DNA of 64,000 bases from Phytophthora hibernalis (lineage: Eukaryota > Oomycota > Peronosporomycetes > Peronosporales > Peronosporaceae), in assembly GCA_012656075.1 (NCBI GenBank), contig JAAKBF010000263.1, positions 94,535 through 158,534 on the forward strand, given 5' to 3'. This document shows positions 1-11,848 of the stretch, one piece after another (position 1 is the first letter of the stretch; each line of letters begins with the position of its first letter). Below the pieces are notes generated by a model that made no database searches, had not been told where the DNA came from, and was given only the letters and a program-made list of their open reading frames with translations. Both the position numbers and the translations under genes were made by a program.

Positions 1-41
1 AGGTCACAACGGTAGAGAGTGGCCGACAAGAGATCAACAAG

Positions 42-284
42 CTAGAGAACACGAGTGAGCTGCACTGTTCCATACGTGCTCATAGTCTCGGCAAATCGCT
101 TGGTGCTGCGGCTGGCATCTAAATACTTCTCCGATTGGGTTTTCGACCGTGATTTAGATGGGGTAGAAGCCACGAATATACTCTCTGAAAATCCGCTCAC
201 CTCGAAGTCTTTGTTGAAGAACTGCTGCATCATAGTAGCCGAATTGTAGCACCAGCGATTGTAAAGGTGCCCGAACGGAATCAA
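42..284 (-). pseudogene. Possible C-terminal scrap of a Mutator-like transposase
   Basis: An open frame of 80 codons is rich in Ser, Thr and Lys and ends in a stretch resembling the C-terminal tail of oomycete MULE proteins (an alternating helical segment followed by a TYGT-type motif). It sits directly next to MULE core sequence on the opposite strand, which is the main reason to assign it. The similarity is weak and is inferred from pattern only; it could equally be a chance frame. Confidence 0.2.
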
Positions 285-299
285 CGTTCGCGTCTTCTG

Positions 300-1190
300 T
301 GTTTCTGCTTGTTATTGGTTTAGCATTCCCTACTTACCGATGAACGCGCTGAGACTATGCGTCTGGCCATTCGACAGTTCAAAAACGCAATCCGTCGTGG
401 CGTGATGCACGCTGTGTGGGCGTCGATAAAAACTTCACAGAGATCGGAGTGTTCACCAGCGAGTTGCCGGAAGATCGCATTTTGCTATGTCAATTCCACG
501 CTATTAAGTACATACAGGAGCGGATCGGTAAAACTGAGTACGGATTGAACGCAGTGCAGAGAGCGAGGCTTAAACCGATCGCGAGTCTGATCGTGCGAGC
601 TCAGACTGAAAAAGAGTTCAAGAGATGTTTCCGGTATATTAAACTGAAATTGTCTGTGAAGGATGATGATGAGGATGATCAAGTTGAGGTTCCAGAGTTT
701 AGGAATTGTTTTTGAAGAACTGGGACGTGTGCAAAGAGATGTGGTGTTCATATTTACGAGACAACGTGGCGCACCTTGGCAACTCAACGAAGAACCGCTT
801 AGAGTGTTCAGGACAAAAATTAAGACCATTGTAAACCGAGAAGTGGAGCTGGATGAAACAGTGACAAGCTTGATTTGGTGAGTTGCGTACAAGGAAAAAC
901 AATTTACTACAGAGCTCTCTCGCGTCGGGCAAGTTATTGATGTCGTGCAGCATACGAGCCCGGAGTTGATCAGACTCACGCAAATTGTGAGTAGACACGC
1001 GTTCGATACCGTAAAGGAACAATACTCTGGAAATGCTCTTCAAGCATACAACACCAAGAATTCCAGATTCCCTAGCTGTACGTGCTGACCATGCCCCAGT
1101 GAGTCGTGCACCATGAATGAAAACAGCGTGTACCTCGAAGCATTCGTGTCATGTGTGGCATCGACTAAGAGTGCTTCCGGGAAGATGAAA
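300..1190 (+). pseudogene. Mutator-like element (MULE) transposase core, decayed
   Basis: Reading across frames gives a typical MULE transposase core: an FKNANPSW-like segment, a VDKNFTEI catalytic-strand motif at about 420-450, then LLCQFHAIKYI at about 480-515, which is the conserved CxFHxxK region of oomycete ZSWIM-type MULEs. Downstream are pieces of the helical region (NWDVCKEMW, about 717-745; KIKTIVNREVELDE, about 815-860; VSRHAFDTVKEQYSG, about 985-1030) and a CTC start of a SWIM-like finger near 1078. At least three frame changes and a stop in the SWIM region break it, so no intact protein can be made. In the family this enzyme cuts and pastes the element; here only the relic remains. 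It faces a minus-strand MULE N-terminal fragment at 1165-2409. Confidence 0.6.
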
Positions 1191-2409
1191 AGAGAGACCT
1201 CATGTGCGAAGTCTGGATGGTTATACATCGTGCGACAGCCTGGAAGCAAACAGATATTAATAAGATTAATACATGCGAACAACAACTCCTTCGTAAGATG
1301 CGTACCTTATCTCCCTTCTTGTCAATATCGACGTGCGATACTGCAAAAGTGTCCTTCTCGCAGAAACGGTCGAGTGTTTCCGCAACACGGTCTGATAGTG
1401 TTGGCCCCGCGTCCTCCTCGCGCTTAAGCTTGGCAAGCATATTGTGCACATCAATCATGTCCGGCTCGGAGTTGGTGTTGTCCCATATGTAGCGAAAAAT
1501 TCTTTCGGGGAGACCAGCTTTCCGAAGCATGTTGACTGTGGTCTTGTCTTTTTCAGGCAATTTCAAACGATTCTTTGGCAGGCGCTTGTAGGGCTCTTTG
1601 CCAACGCGATGGTTGTGCTTGGTGTCGTACACGGATATCTTGACATGATAAGAATCCTTACCACGTTGCAGCAGGACGTTGAGATGTAGCATAACGAAAA
1701 GCAGCATTTGTTAGACATAAAATAAGCACCCTTAAGCAGATACGGCGTTTTACCTTGGCCTTGCACCCGAGGGGTCCAACGTTTTGGCGCGGCCTTTTCC
1801 GCGCCTCGGTTCCGGTGCTTTCCAGCATGTTTACACACGTAAGAAACGATGTAGTACGGGAAGGTCTCGTCGGGAAATAGCTCTCTATGAAGAGCTTCTT
1901 CGTCTGTGCCAGTATAGTTATCCATAACGCGCGTGTTGCGAGCCGTACGACTCGTCGAATTTCTTCTCACGTAGGTCTAGATCAAAAACATCACGTAAGG
2001 TCTTGTAGTCCAGCTAAATATACGAGTTCTAACGCACCTGGAATGTCTCCTCGCTGTATGACTTCAGAGCCGCCTCAAACGCGTCCCACGTATCGAAGGT
2101 GTCGTTTAACAGACTTGAGACAGACACGCTGACTTCACCGTCTGAGCTATCCTGCGATTCATCCTCCTGCTCACTTGCGTCAGTGGACACTTCCGGTTCC
2201 TGGCGATGCAGCGGAGCGCGCCGCTCCCATTGCCGCGCGCTGTTTTTGTGATGGGAGGAGGATTTTGGAGTGAACCACAGCCACGGATTCGCGGACTTAA
2301 AAAACGTTTTGAACGGCGTTGCTTTGAGAGCTGGGCAAAGGCTGTACACACGCTCATCTCCTGACCATCGAAATGATTGCAAAAAGTCAGCCTCTCTGTC
2401 TTGTGTCAA
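1165..2409 (-). pseudogene. MULE transposase N-terminal region (FAR1-like), decayed
   Basis: Minus-strand frames in order encode an acidic start region (DTFDTWDAFEAALKSYSEE, about 2040-2100), a zinc-binding FAR1/WRKY-like stretch (IVSYVCKHAGKHRNRG near 1800-1860), then YDTKHNHRVGKEPYKRLP (about 1585-1640) and a helical segment ending near 1330 (DVHNMLAKLKREED, DRVAETLDRFC). This is the usual N-terminal order of oomycete MULE proteins. The pieces lie in different frames; some gaps could be introns, since oomycete MULE genes are sometimes spliced. The core transposase is not continued on this strand: the adjacent core at 300-1190 lies on the other strand, so the locus is either two elements or one that was broken by inversion. 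Confidence 0.5.
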
Positions 2410-2850
2410 TAGTCACTCTCGTTAATCGGCACGGGCCGAATAGTAAGCAAATCAGCCGGCTCTGACCATTTCGACAGATTAGCATCTATTAACTAGTAGG
2501 GCAGCAAGCTGCCAGCATCCTCACGCAGGTACGCTCCGGTTGCTAAGGGGCGTTGCTGATAGAAGTATGCAATATTGTAGTTTTCAGCACCGCCCCCTTA
2601 ACGCGATACTGATGATCTTTCGAAATTCTCTTTTATCCTAGTCACGCACCTGCTTCAAATCCGCCAGGGAGAGATGGAGGGAGGTACGTCGCTGTGTGCG
2701 AGCTGCTGGCGCGCTAGGTGGCTGGTGCCAAGATCCTATTGCATTGCTTGCACTGTGTCGGTGTTGTGTGCGCGCCTTCGCGACGCGCGCCTACAGGCCG
2801 GCTTTAACTCGCGCCAAGATTTCTCGTCGGACTGCGCCGAGACTCCGCTC
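2410..2850. other. Non-coding stretch
   Basis: No gene recognised. The stretch has short open frames on both strands with no family pattern and separates the MULE relic from the Cys-rich hypothetical gene. Confidence 0.5.
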
Positions 2851-2864
2851 ATCGTGACGCGGAG

Positions 2865-3987
2865 TTGGCGCGAACATGGTGCTGCGGCGCGCGTCAGTTG
2901 AATTCTTTGGAATGCATGTACATAGGTGGCTGCAGACTGGAGAGATCTTTCAAGCTCAATGGCGAGAGGCATACGCTGTGTGAAAAGCATCGTATACGTC
3001 AGAACACGCTGGCGCGTGCGCGTTACAAGCGAGTTCTTGCAAAGAAAAAAGTGACCGAAGGTCGCCGAGCTCGCTCGGTTGAAGACGCCACACTGGATGT
3101 CGCACCTGTCGGCGAGTGCAACAGCAAGGCACCACATAGCGAGGTGAGCTCCGTGACGACCGAGAATGAAAAGGCGAAGAGAAAAGAGCTTCAAGAACGA
3201 AGGCTGGGGCTGGACGGACTACTTCCAAGCGTCTAAGGCTACTTCGGGATCAAGAATTGGCCAGGACATCTCGCAGTACCAAGACAACTCAAGAGAAAGA
3301 TGTACTGTCGGCAAATTCCCGGAGCAGCGTCCCAATTTTTAAGCTCGTCGATCGTCCAGCAAAACCCGCCATAGCACCACAACCAAGATACGTGGTCGTG
3401 CTCGGGCTGCAGCCCAACTACTGCCGCAAGAACAGTATTCACCCTCGCCGTGCACTTCTGACACGCAAGCTGCCGTGGTCACAGACCGAGGTAACAACAT
3501 CCCGGTGTAAGATCAACTCCCCGTTCGAGAAGTGGCGCTGTTAGAGAGCGCACATCAAACATACTTCATGTTTGTCCCTGCTACCTTCGCCCATCGTGCC
3601 CGTGTGCAGCGATTCGGCAAGTGGAAACTCCTGTCGTTGCTATTCCTACAGTACTCACTGCGCCGATGCAAGACTACGAAGCTCTACGGATGTCGAAGAT
3701 GCTCCAGAAGAAGGGTGTTGACGGTTCCACTCTGCAGGTTGGTGTCAGCGCTACGGCACGACGTGGAGCTACACCTCAGCCACGTGTCCAGCCAACATTG
3801 TCAACGGAGACGTACGCGGGGGAATAGCTGAGAGCTCCAATCACGACGACGAAGTTCATGAGTCGAGATGCAGAACGTGCCACCCCTAGAAGAGCGTGAT
3901 CACATCCTCCAACGGATGGTGGAAGACGATGCCTTCATGCGAATGTGCGCCGACATGCTGAAGGAGAAGTTTGGCACGATGTCGTGA
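2865..3987 (+). CDS. Hypothetical protein with a short Cys/His motif, probably spliced or frameshifted
   Basis: The best-supported part is about 2910-3230: a compact motif CMYIGGCRLERSFKLNGE followed by HTLCEKHRIRQN and a basic helix (RARYKRVLAKKK). C-x5-C ... C-x2-H spacing of this kind occurs in small oomycete proteins of unknown function that resemble a plant-type zinc knuckle. The reading frame then breaks, and the last credible piece is 3868-3987, encoding an acidic amphipathic tail (LEERDHILQRMVEDD, MCADMLKEKFG) that ends at a stop. The pieces between lie in several frames with no clean splice sites, so either introns or indels are involved. The start codon is uncertain. No function is assigned; a DNA- or RNA-binding role is only a guess from the metal-ligand-like residues and the basic region. 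Confidence 0.4.
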
Positions 3988-4504
3988 GACAACAGCTCGT
4001 TTTATCTGCGTGTTTGTTTCAGTGTTTACAGTTTAGTCACAACCAAGACACGATGACTAACGAATTAATATACGAACGCGGTCAATGGTAACATATTCCG
4101 TTCGTGGGTCTAGCGATGGGTGTCTCGCTCTGCAATCTATCGGCTAGAAAGCAAATGCAATACGGTTAGTAAGTGCATTAGTTATGAGCAGAACGTATGA
4201 CTTAGTATTGCGCATCACGACGTACCTGGTTTTATCGAGCTCGTACCGTTTGGTCGAGAGCCCTGGGTGCACGACACGAGACTCCAGTATCCGCCGGCAG
4301 CTCTGGGATGTCTCCGCGGCCCTGATCGGTTTTCTCGTAGCTTGATCGACGCCCCACAACGCTTTGCGTGACTCCATCGCTGAGACTCTTTTTCTTCGAG
4401 TGCTAGGTCTCATTGGTGCTGCGTGGATCCAAATGGCATGCTGCAATTATATACAAAGACTTGCACCCTTCACCACGGCGAAAGACATTTGTTGTGGGCT
4501 AATG

Positions 4505-6101
4505 CTACACTTTCATATCACGAACTATCGTAATAGAGGCTTCCGTCGTTTTCGCAACTGCACTCAAAATACACGCATTCTCGTCCGTAAAAGTAGCAAT
4601 TTTGGCAGGCGACAATGTCAACTTTTCAAGTGTTAGACGGTGTGTTATGATAATCGAGTTCCGATACCTAATTCTTGACAAAGCAACGTACACGAAAGCA
4701 ATGTTTGGGATCGAGTTAGAATGAAATACAACGTAGCAGCATGTTAGGCCTTGAACTTTGTGCACTGTCATAGCATATGCCAGTCGAAGAGGGATTCCCC
4801 TTCGAACAACGCGAAGGTCGCTTGAGAATTTACTCCATTATACATCTTTCGGTGCAATAGAGGGACATCATCCAGTAGCGAAGGCCCTCGACGATCTGTA
4901 CAAGGTAATTCTCTGCCGGTCACAAATATGAAGTCGTAAACTATAGCGTTTGTTCCATTGCATAAGCCAGTCCATATTAAAAGTCAAAGGTACCGGGGCT
5001 CCTATGCAAAGGTTTAGCTTGCTAGCAACATCTCGATCGCGATCTGAACTGGCTACATTTGCATCACTTATGAGCGCTCGGATAGTTCCGGTAGGAATGT
5101 CCCGCTTGGTTGTCAATCTTTTTGTTGCACGAAGTGCTGCGATGTAATATGCACAATCGCCTCGTTCGCGACCTTTATTCTGTCCTCGTTAGCTGAATTT
5201 ACATCTACGTTTTTGTGGGCGATGTGCTTTGCCTGCAAACCCAATCGGGTTCTTGAATTTAAGCCAAACATCGTGTATTGAAAAGATCAATATCTGCAGG
5301 AGTGGGAGCCTTTTCCCGCAATCTACGTGAGGCTGCAAACCATTCTGGGTCTAATTTTCCTCTGTTTTGGCTAGTCAGTATACCGACATATCCAATATTA
5401 GTCCAGATCTCTTTCCCTCGGCGCTGTACTTCCTATGTGATCTTTGACAGAGGTGTAGAGAGCGCATGGGGAACTACAGGCTCTAACTGAGCAGCATCGC
5501 CTGTAAAATATACATCTCTTCCTCCGAATAGCTCATCCGAATGGTTAGGCCAAATTTCCCTCATCCGCTTATCTATCCAACAGAGCATTCCGCAGGAGAT
5601 CATGCTGAACTCGCCTATAATTACGAGGTGGACATCCTTAAAGCGCTGTTGTAGCTTTAATTTTGCGGGCCCGGTTTAGACTCCGCCAGTGGGGTACTTG
5701 ACGGAAAATGCGGATCGAGTACAGGATGCAAACTAAAAGGCGGAGCAGAGCGTTATATCTTTTATATTGAACGCTGGGGTTCCCTGATGAGCAAGTAATA
5801 ACACCCGTTTTGACGTCCTTCGCGTGGCAGCATGCTCGCCGAAGCCATTGTGCATATCCTTAACAATATGTTTTATGAGCCAGCTTTTTCCATATCCTCT
5901 TTCGCCATTAATAATCATTTGCAGCGGTTTGCAATGCGACCTCTCCAGCGAGCTTTTAAATCGTTTTCTAGATTGATCCATCGCTATCGCAAAATGTATC
6001 CATTGGGACTCGGCCATCGTTTTGACGGTGTCAGACATATCATCGCTATCTTCAATAGGATATCGGTAGTGCGATCTAGACCAATCATTTTGGCGAAACA
6101 A
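4505..6101 (-). pseudogene. Helitron Pif1-type helicase region, Walker B damaged
   Basis: Superfamily 1 helicase motifs are visible in order on the minus strand: Walker A as INGERGYGKSWL (about 5885-5920), a Walker B position reading VIIGEFSM (about 5605-5640) where Pif1 enzymes have D-E, motif III-like YFTGDAAQLEPVV (about 5480-5520), CIGAPVPLTFNMD (near 4960-5010; the usual IGAPVMLxxN segment), and the C-terminal TVHKVQGLT and VALSRIR motifs (4505-4771). The aspartate of Walker B is replaced by glycine, which by family knowledge would abolish ATP hydrolysis. Several frame shifts separate the pieces. Confidence 0.75.
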
Positions 6102-6768
6102 ATGACCAAGTCGGTGCGATTCTTTTCTCTTGAACCCATGGCTTCAAGCATTCTTTTACGAAATCACTAGCCATCTGGATAGTTTCCTCCGAATAGTTGT
6201 GTCTAGTCTGCCATTCCTGCTTACTATTCTCACTCTCCTGCTGCTCGGGAGCACTACTATCATGTCGTTCGGAGGATTCATTGCCTCCATCACTAACAAA
6301 AACGTACTCCGAAGGTGGTAATGCTGACACACTGCAAGCCCCGCGAGAATTTTCCTTCAATAATTCCAGTTTTTCCTGGCTTTCTAGCTTTGCATTAGAC
6401 TCTTCTCTCAACTCGTAATGAAGTCGGACTTCTTGCTCTTTGAAAAACGCTCGATGCACTTTTCGTCTGTTTCAGTGAGGTCATCAAGAGAGCGCCATGG
6501 AACATAGAGAAAGATCTCCGAAAAACAGAAATTCGGGTCGGCGCTGTTTGGACGTACCCACGGCGACTTTTGAACGACAACTGCCTTTGGCCTTCTTTTA
6601 ATCGAGCCTTCACCAAAAGGTGGCTAATGTCATCGACTCAAAGAGTTCGTTCGAGAGTCTGTTCATGTATGCCCTCTCAACCTGCTCAATCCAAATACCG
6701 TTCGTATCATTCTGTTCTGCTAATGCAGCAAGGTCCTCGAAGCTCCGCGGCTCTACTCGATAGTGACG

Positions 6769-8209
6769 CTATTTGTGTCGAAATGCTTTGACTTTTAAAA
6801 TAGTCCTTGACTTGTTGTGCATAGGTAAACTACGAAGAAGAGTGTAGATTGCTTCTGGTGCTCCCACTTCACGCACTGATAAAGTTGTGTTCGCTACCTT
6901 TTTCAGAATAGAATGGTAAGGTATGTTAGGATCACAACGCTGAACTGCTTTGGCGATGGCTCGCCTGAATCGAAGAGGGTCGGGTTCAGCCTTGCTCACA
7001 TACGCTCCGGCATATTCAGCAGCCTCGTAGGAGTTTATAATTAGCTGTAAATCCATGTTTGCGCGCCAGCACGACAGAATATGAGGGGAGTAATTGTTAA
7101 TCCTCGTTTTAAATGGACTTTCATGGAGGGGGTCCCATTCGATGCAACACTTGTTTCAATTCTAGTACACGCTTCTAACGCCTTTGGGAAACCAAAGCGA
7201 CACTGAGAGCTTTTCTCTATACAATGAGTTAGCGTAACATTCGTGCTGTTGTACGCGCTGAACCAATCTAGATAAATCACAGTACCATTCATCCGTTTCT
7301 ACTTCAGGAGGTCTCATTGCAAGAATATATATATCACCTGCACGGTGAGTGCTGCATGTTGTGCATGGGCATGCCTCGAGGTCACTGAGAGTCTTTGAAA
7401 GCACATAAATACTCTTATCAACGTATGCAGCAAGTTCAGCACGTCCTTCTTCCGTTTCTGATAACTTCACAACATCAGGAGCATCTTTAATCCACAGCAA
7501 ACAGTGGATATGCGGAGATCCTCGTTGCTGAAAGTCTACACGCCAAAAATGGTATATTATTTCCCCGAGTGGCTTTGCTCGACCACATAATATAGTGTCG
7601 AAAAAGATTGGAATCGTCTATTAAAGTGCCTGGCGCTAATGTCAGGGATTTCGTTAAAGTACCGTCGTCTCTCCTCAAACGACAAACGCCTGCATTCCTC
7701 TAATCTTAATGATGGGTTACATGCTCTCGAAAAACCTGGCCAAATAGTGTCCGCGGCACTTAGCGTAAGAAAAACGTACGCCAGCGTGTAGGTAGCACTC
7801 GATTTCCGATCATCGACATGAGATCATCTCTTGTATTAGCCCAGTACAGTCCACAGCCTCTCACAACTCTGAAAAATGTTATAAAAAGAATCTAAAACTT
7901 GCATCGCAGCACTTAGCTTCTCTTTTTCGTTCTCACTGTCATGATTTTCGTACTGCCCCGGTAACGGCTGCGCTAACAGCAGCATTTCTCGTTTCACTTG
8001 TATTAACTCTTCGAACTAAACCGTCAATCTGGCGATGCTGAATAAAATTCATGCAAAAACTTAAGGTTTCCGTGAATAATGAAGCGTCTATCATGCCATT
8101 TCATTAAGTGCGCGCAGTATTCAGACAAACCGTATTCATGAATTCTGTTTTCTACCTCGCTCACAGGGTGCAATCCACCTTTACCATCCGGAAAATCGTC
8201 GGGAAACAA
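6769..8209 (-). pseudogene. Helitron Rep (HUH-type) region
   Basis: Fragments in order: FPDDFPDGKGG and YCAHLMKWHDRRF (8024-8209), the latter part of the region that usually carries H-W-x-D-x-RF; then an acidic piece with ACPCTTCSTHR (7162-7500) corresponding to the Cys cluster in Helitron Rep proteins; SQCRFGFPK (near 7195), a hallmark C-R-F-G-F-P motif; and finally DLQLIINSYEAAEYAGAYVSK (about 6995-7056), the highly conserved N-x-Y-x-A-x-Y-x-x-x-YxxK segment that leads into PLRFRRAI. The catalytic HUH and Tyr pairs cannot be fully verified because of frame breaks. Confidence 0.7.
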
Positions 8210-8216
8210 TATTGCA

Positions 8217-9686
8217 TTAACCGCTTTGTTTGATACTCATCAATCGGATCGCTGCAGCAGCGAAGCTCTCCGATAGGATACTTAGAATTCGTATTTTCGA
8301 CACAGACCGCCTCCATATTTTTTCCAGCTCAGTTTGTGTTCCGTTTTGATTGCCCTCTAGTTCAAATGACTCCGTAAGATTATCTAAAACGTCCTCTGCA
8401 TCACTGATCGCGATTTGATCACGAACACTTTGAGACTTGGGATCGCCGGCTGCATCCGTCGTCGTCGTTTCAAACTGAAGGTCTCGGTGCCAGGTGTGCG
8501 GGCAGTGCTGCTGATGCTTTGATTTCCCGTGTCCGACGCGTTGTAGCTGGTCGTCACCGTCATGTTCGGGACCAACCGGTAGGGTGCCTTGCTGACGCCG
8601 CTCGTTGGCTTGGCAGGCCTGACCTCGCAGATCTTGTACCTCATCCTCTGAAACAGGTATAGTGGGTATCTCGCGATCTGCATCCACTTCTGTGAGAGCA
8701 CGGAGGTTCTCTACCGAGATCACGACGTCCTTGTAGAGTGAATTGTTCGCGATGAGCCACTTCAATGCTCGTCGTATCAAATCCGGTCGAACACGAAAGT
8801 ATCGAGTTGTCCTGTCCGATGTTGACGACAGCAAGATGACTCCGCACTCCTTTAGCGGTCTGGGTAGCTCTCGAAACACCTGACCGGGATCGTTCCAGTA
8901 GTTGATTGCGTTCCCCGCGTGAAGTCTTGCCCGTCACGGTACAAATTCACGCATGTAGTGAACGTTATCCCCAGTCCGTGAGTCTATCCTCCATCCTGCT
9001 AAGAGTTCATCTGGCACTGCTGTAATGCGAAACCCGCTACACCGGCAAAATTTGGGGATTTTGAGTGCTTGTAGGGATTGGTAACACCTACTGCACAGCC
9101 AGATCGAATCAATCCCATCCGACGAATTTTGCACGAGTCCTTCATCGATGATCTCCACAACACCCGCCTCATTTCGAAGAGAACTAAAGAAGTCTGCTTC
9201 AGGGTCATACAGCTTGCGTACAGCTTGATCAGAGTTTGCAATTTCTCCACAGCTACCGCACACACGAATCAAGGGTTTGTCAATAGATGCGAAGAAATCT
9301 ACAATCAAGTGAGCGGCGTTAGGACAGTTAAACTCCCTCGCGAACTATTGCAAATTTAACAACACATTACGAACCATTTTTATCAGACTCCAGGTTATCG
9401 GCTTCGCTTGCACCTGCCCCAGCTCCTCTCTTTCGTCGTTTTTGGCCGGAGGTAGGAGCTGGGCCGCTACATTTCGCTTCCTAGTTTCGTTGAAACGCGC
9501 TATCCTGGCGTCCTGCTTAGCCAGTTCTGTATCTTCAATAGATGGCTGCGGTCGATGCTGTAATGAGCGACGTGGTGTCGTGTTAGCTACACTAACACCC
9601 GCAGCCACTTTAAGCGCTCTTCGAGCTGCCTTGCCTCGCTGAATCATAGGTTTTCGGCTCGTACCCATGGTGACAGCAATGCACAA
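8217..9686 (-). pseudogene. Helitron protein: Cys-rich N-terminus and DUF6570-like region
   Basis: The first piece, about 9350-9686, is basic and disordered and may hold the start (two Met codons near its beginning). The next, 8934-9308, carries paired cysteines (CGSCG, CSRC, CRCSG) like the zinc-binding head that precedes DUF6570. The third, about 8650-8879, begins FRELPRPLKECGV and continues YFRVRPDLIRRALKWL plus LYKDVVI, the characteristic core of DUF6570 (a proline-rich strand, then an R-x-DLI/KIL helix and a tryptophan). Frames change between the pieces. In this family the region precedes the Rep domain of the same polypeptide. Its function is not known. Confidence 0.65.
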
Positions 9687-9744
9687 ATGCTAGAGTGAAC
9701 TTTTCAGTACTGCACTCCCTCGACTGTTATCCTTCGACGCTAAA

Positions 9745-10210
9745 TTGATGCATCCATCTCGACAGATCCGTCGGTGTGAATCATTCACGTCCACGTATGG
9801 TGGCTCACTGCGTGAGCGGTTGAAGTAGAAAATCAAAGATTCGATGAAATGGCCCGCGTGATGGGTTAGCCATGTACCTTTAGCTTCGACAGGCTAGGCT
9901 TTCCTGCGACGACAACACTTGAACAGACATTTCGCTACTCATGAAGCAAATTGTAGCGCCTACACAGATTTGATTCTCGCTTCACACAACTAGTTGCCAC
10001 CGCACAATTATCTTCCAAAGCTCTAGCTTCTCGAGCATGCACAATAATGCTCCAATTCTATCGACCCTACTAATTCTTCATCATCATTGAACCCCACTCT
10101 GTCGCGCGAATCATAAGCTACTCTTCAGTTCACAGTATCCACCACCTCACAATAAATAATGTGAGTTCGTGGAACGTATCTATTAATGCTACACTTCGCG
10201 ATGGTGGCTG
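9745..10210. repeat. Diverged interspersed repeat, copy 1
   Basis: This non-coding stretch shares blocks in the same order with 12940-13395: ATCTCGACAGATCC, GCGGTTGAAGTA followed by GATCAA, TTTGATTCTCG, and TGAGTTCGTGGAACGTATC near the end. The copies are heavily diverged and lie in direct orientation about 3.2 kb apart, flanking the SET gene and its neighbour. No gene was recognised between 9690 and 10418. Confidence 0.6.
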
Positions 10211-10418
10211 AATAAAACCTTGGATACCATGTTGTCACCAATTCGCAGCTGCTGTGTGCTGACTCGGATACGGAAAAAATCCTGCCGCATTTCATGTCTT
10301 CGCTCTTAATTTTTGTATTTCAACTGATCGATTTTTGTGCATCCAATGAGCAATTTAAACAGCTACCACGACGTATTGAATGGAGGAGTTTGTCTACTCT
10401 GATGTCATGTTGGTGCAG

Positions 10419-11577
10419 CTAGACGAACCCTCGGCAGTTTGGCTCATCGCATAGACATCGTTCTCGAGTCTGGTAGCAGAAAACATGAGCACTTAGCAAT
10501 TTGCTGATATTGCAGAACCAAAACAACATCATTGCCCACCTGACGCTCCCGAGACAGACTACTACCACAATTGATTGTGATCTCATGGCCGCCTTCAATA
10601 TCAAACGTTGCGAACAACCCGCAGCAGGTTTCCCGCAACTTCCCACCGCTGAACTTCACAATTTGGGTTGCATGAATGGTTCGCAAAGCGTGCCATCCCT
10701 CCAAAAGAACGAGCGTCAATAACTTCAGCAACCGTCACGGCCAGACTGTAAATCCTGGTGGAATTCACAAGCTTTTAAGCGTTCGAACCGCAGAGCCGTT
10801 AGAGTGTTCCAAAAAGCATGACAGCAAAAAGAAGTACATACCTTCCGCTCGCGTTCCACATACATTTTCCGCGTGATCACCTCCCCAACATACTGTGCAA
10901 CGAGAGCACCTTCCTCGATTGCGCCGTCCAAGAACAAACCAACGCCTTTTCCTTCGACGCTTCTAAGTCGCGCTTGAACACCATTTTGCATCCGTTGATT
11001 TACGCAATCCATCCCCGTGAAGCAGTGACCTCGAACACATTCTGTCTGTGTCTTCTGTATGTTAGTCCCAACGATCACAGTTCAAAAGGAAACACACCGT
11101 TTATTAAACGTACGATGCGGTTTTCGCAGTTTTCGCCACAAGTCTCGCTCAGTCCAGCAAGGGGCTCACAGTTGCAGAACGGAACTTCATCCTACACATT
11201 TTCATTGTTAGTAAAAATCAGTGCATACATCTAATGATCGTTCCTCGAGTTAAACGTACGGTCTCCAGCCGATGCCGCGACCTGTACACATATACATTCT
11301 GCACGACATCTTCGTACTCTTCGAATGCCAGCAGAACGGAACGATGCACTCCCAACTGTAGCAAATTAGCTCATACTCAAAATTTTACGTTGTCGAGACG
11401 TACGCCATCTTGACGCCGCTCAATACGTCGGGCCACATCGTCTTCATCCCGAGCCAAAAACGAATCCAACGTTAGCTGTCGCATCGCACCCGTGGCGAGA
11501 TAGAAAATGACAGCAGTCTTACCAGCGCGACGCGTCTTCGTCGTATCGTCACTTTTACACGAAAATGCCTTTTTCAT
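10419..11577 (-). CDS. AWS-SET-postSET histone lysine methyltransferase, about seven exons
   Basis: The predicted enzyme transfers methyl groups from S-adenosylmethionine to histone lysines in the nucleus. Exons with GT/AG borders can be read on the minus strand: 11523-11577, 11404-11475, 11260-11355, 11115-11191, 10842-11054, 10566-10754 and 10419-10469, with introns of 47-96 nt. Exon 4 encodes an AWS domain (FCNCEPLAG, CGENCENR). Exon 5 continues CVRGHCFTGMDCVNQ and enters SET (GKGVGLFLDG, VAQYVGEVI). Exon 6 has VIDARSFGGMARFANHSC and NPNCEV, the cofactor and pseudoknot motif, then GLFATFDIEGGHEITINCG. Exon 7 ends with a post-SET CLCDEPNCRGF. The order resembles the NSD/ASH1/SETD2 class but the protein is short (about 250 residues). 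One or two single-base frame changes remain in exons 5-6, so either a splice site is misplaced or an indel is present. The start at 11577 is chosen because it opens the first exon. Confidence 0.75.
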
Positions 11578-11848
11578 CGCCTACCCTATCGTACACCCCG
11601 GGCGGGTAAATTCCAGCCACTTTTTCATACTGAAACTGTACGGCAGATAGCCAACATCTCCAAAGAGCCAAATTCATTCCAATCACTCATCTTCTCTCTG
11701 TCGTAAAAGGAAACTACGAATCACCCTGCTCTCACTAGTTCAACATCAATTATACAGCGTATCTCGACACTACTCCAACCTCACTGATCCCGTAGTCGGG
11801 TACTTACATCGGCACACGCATGCTCTTTGGTGTCCGGCGCCGCGAAAA

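Larger units (their letters stand above)
4505..9686 (-). mobile_element. Helitron (RepHel) element, degraded
   Basis: All coding traces across 5.2 kb run on the minus strand in the order expected of oomycete and other eukaryotic Helitrons: a Cys-rich N-terminus, a DUF6570-like region, the Helitron Rep region and a Pif1-type helicase. At least ten frame changes or stops interrupt it. The family mobilises by rolling-circle replication; this copy is clearly dead. The termini (5' TC, 3' CTRR with a preceding hairpin) could not be fixed by eye, so the coordinates are those of coding traces and the true element is probably longer at both ends. Confidence 0.75.

Noticed and set aside
4095..4150. Helitron 3' terminus near CTAG at about 4109
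   Set aside because: A short dyad (AGCGA/TCGCT) lies beside it but spacing and stem length do not match the usual hairpin plus CTRR; too weak to call.
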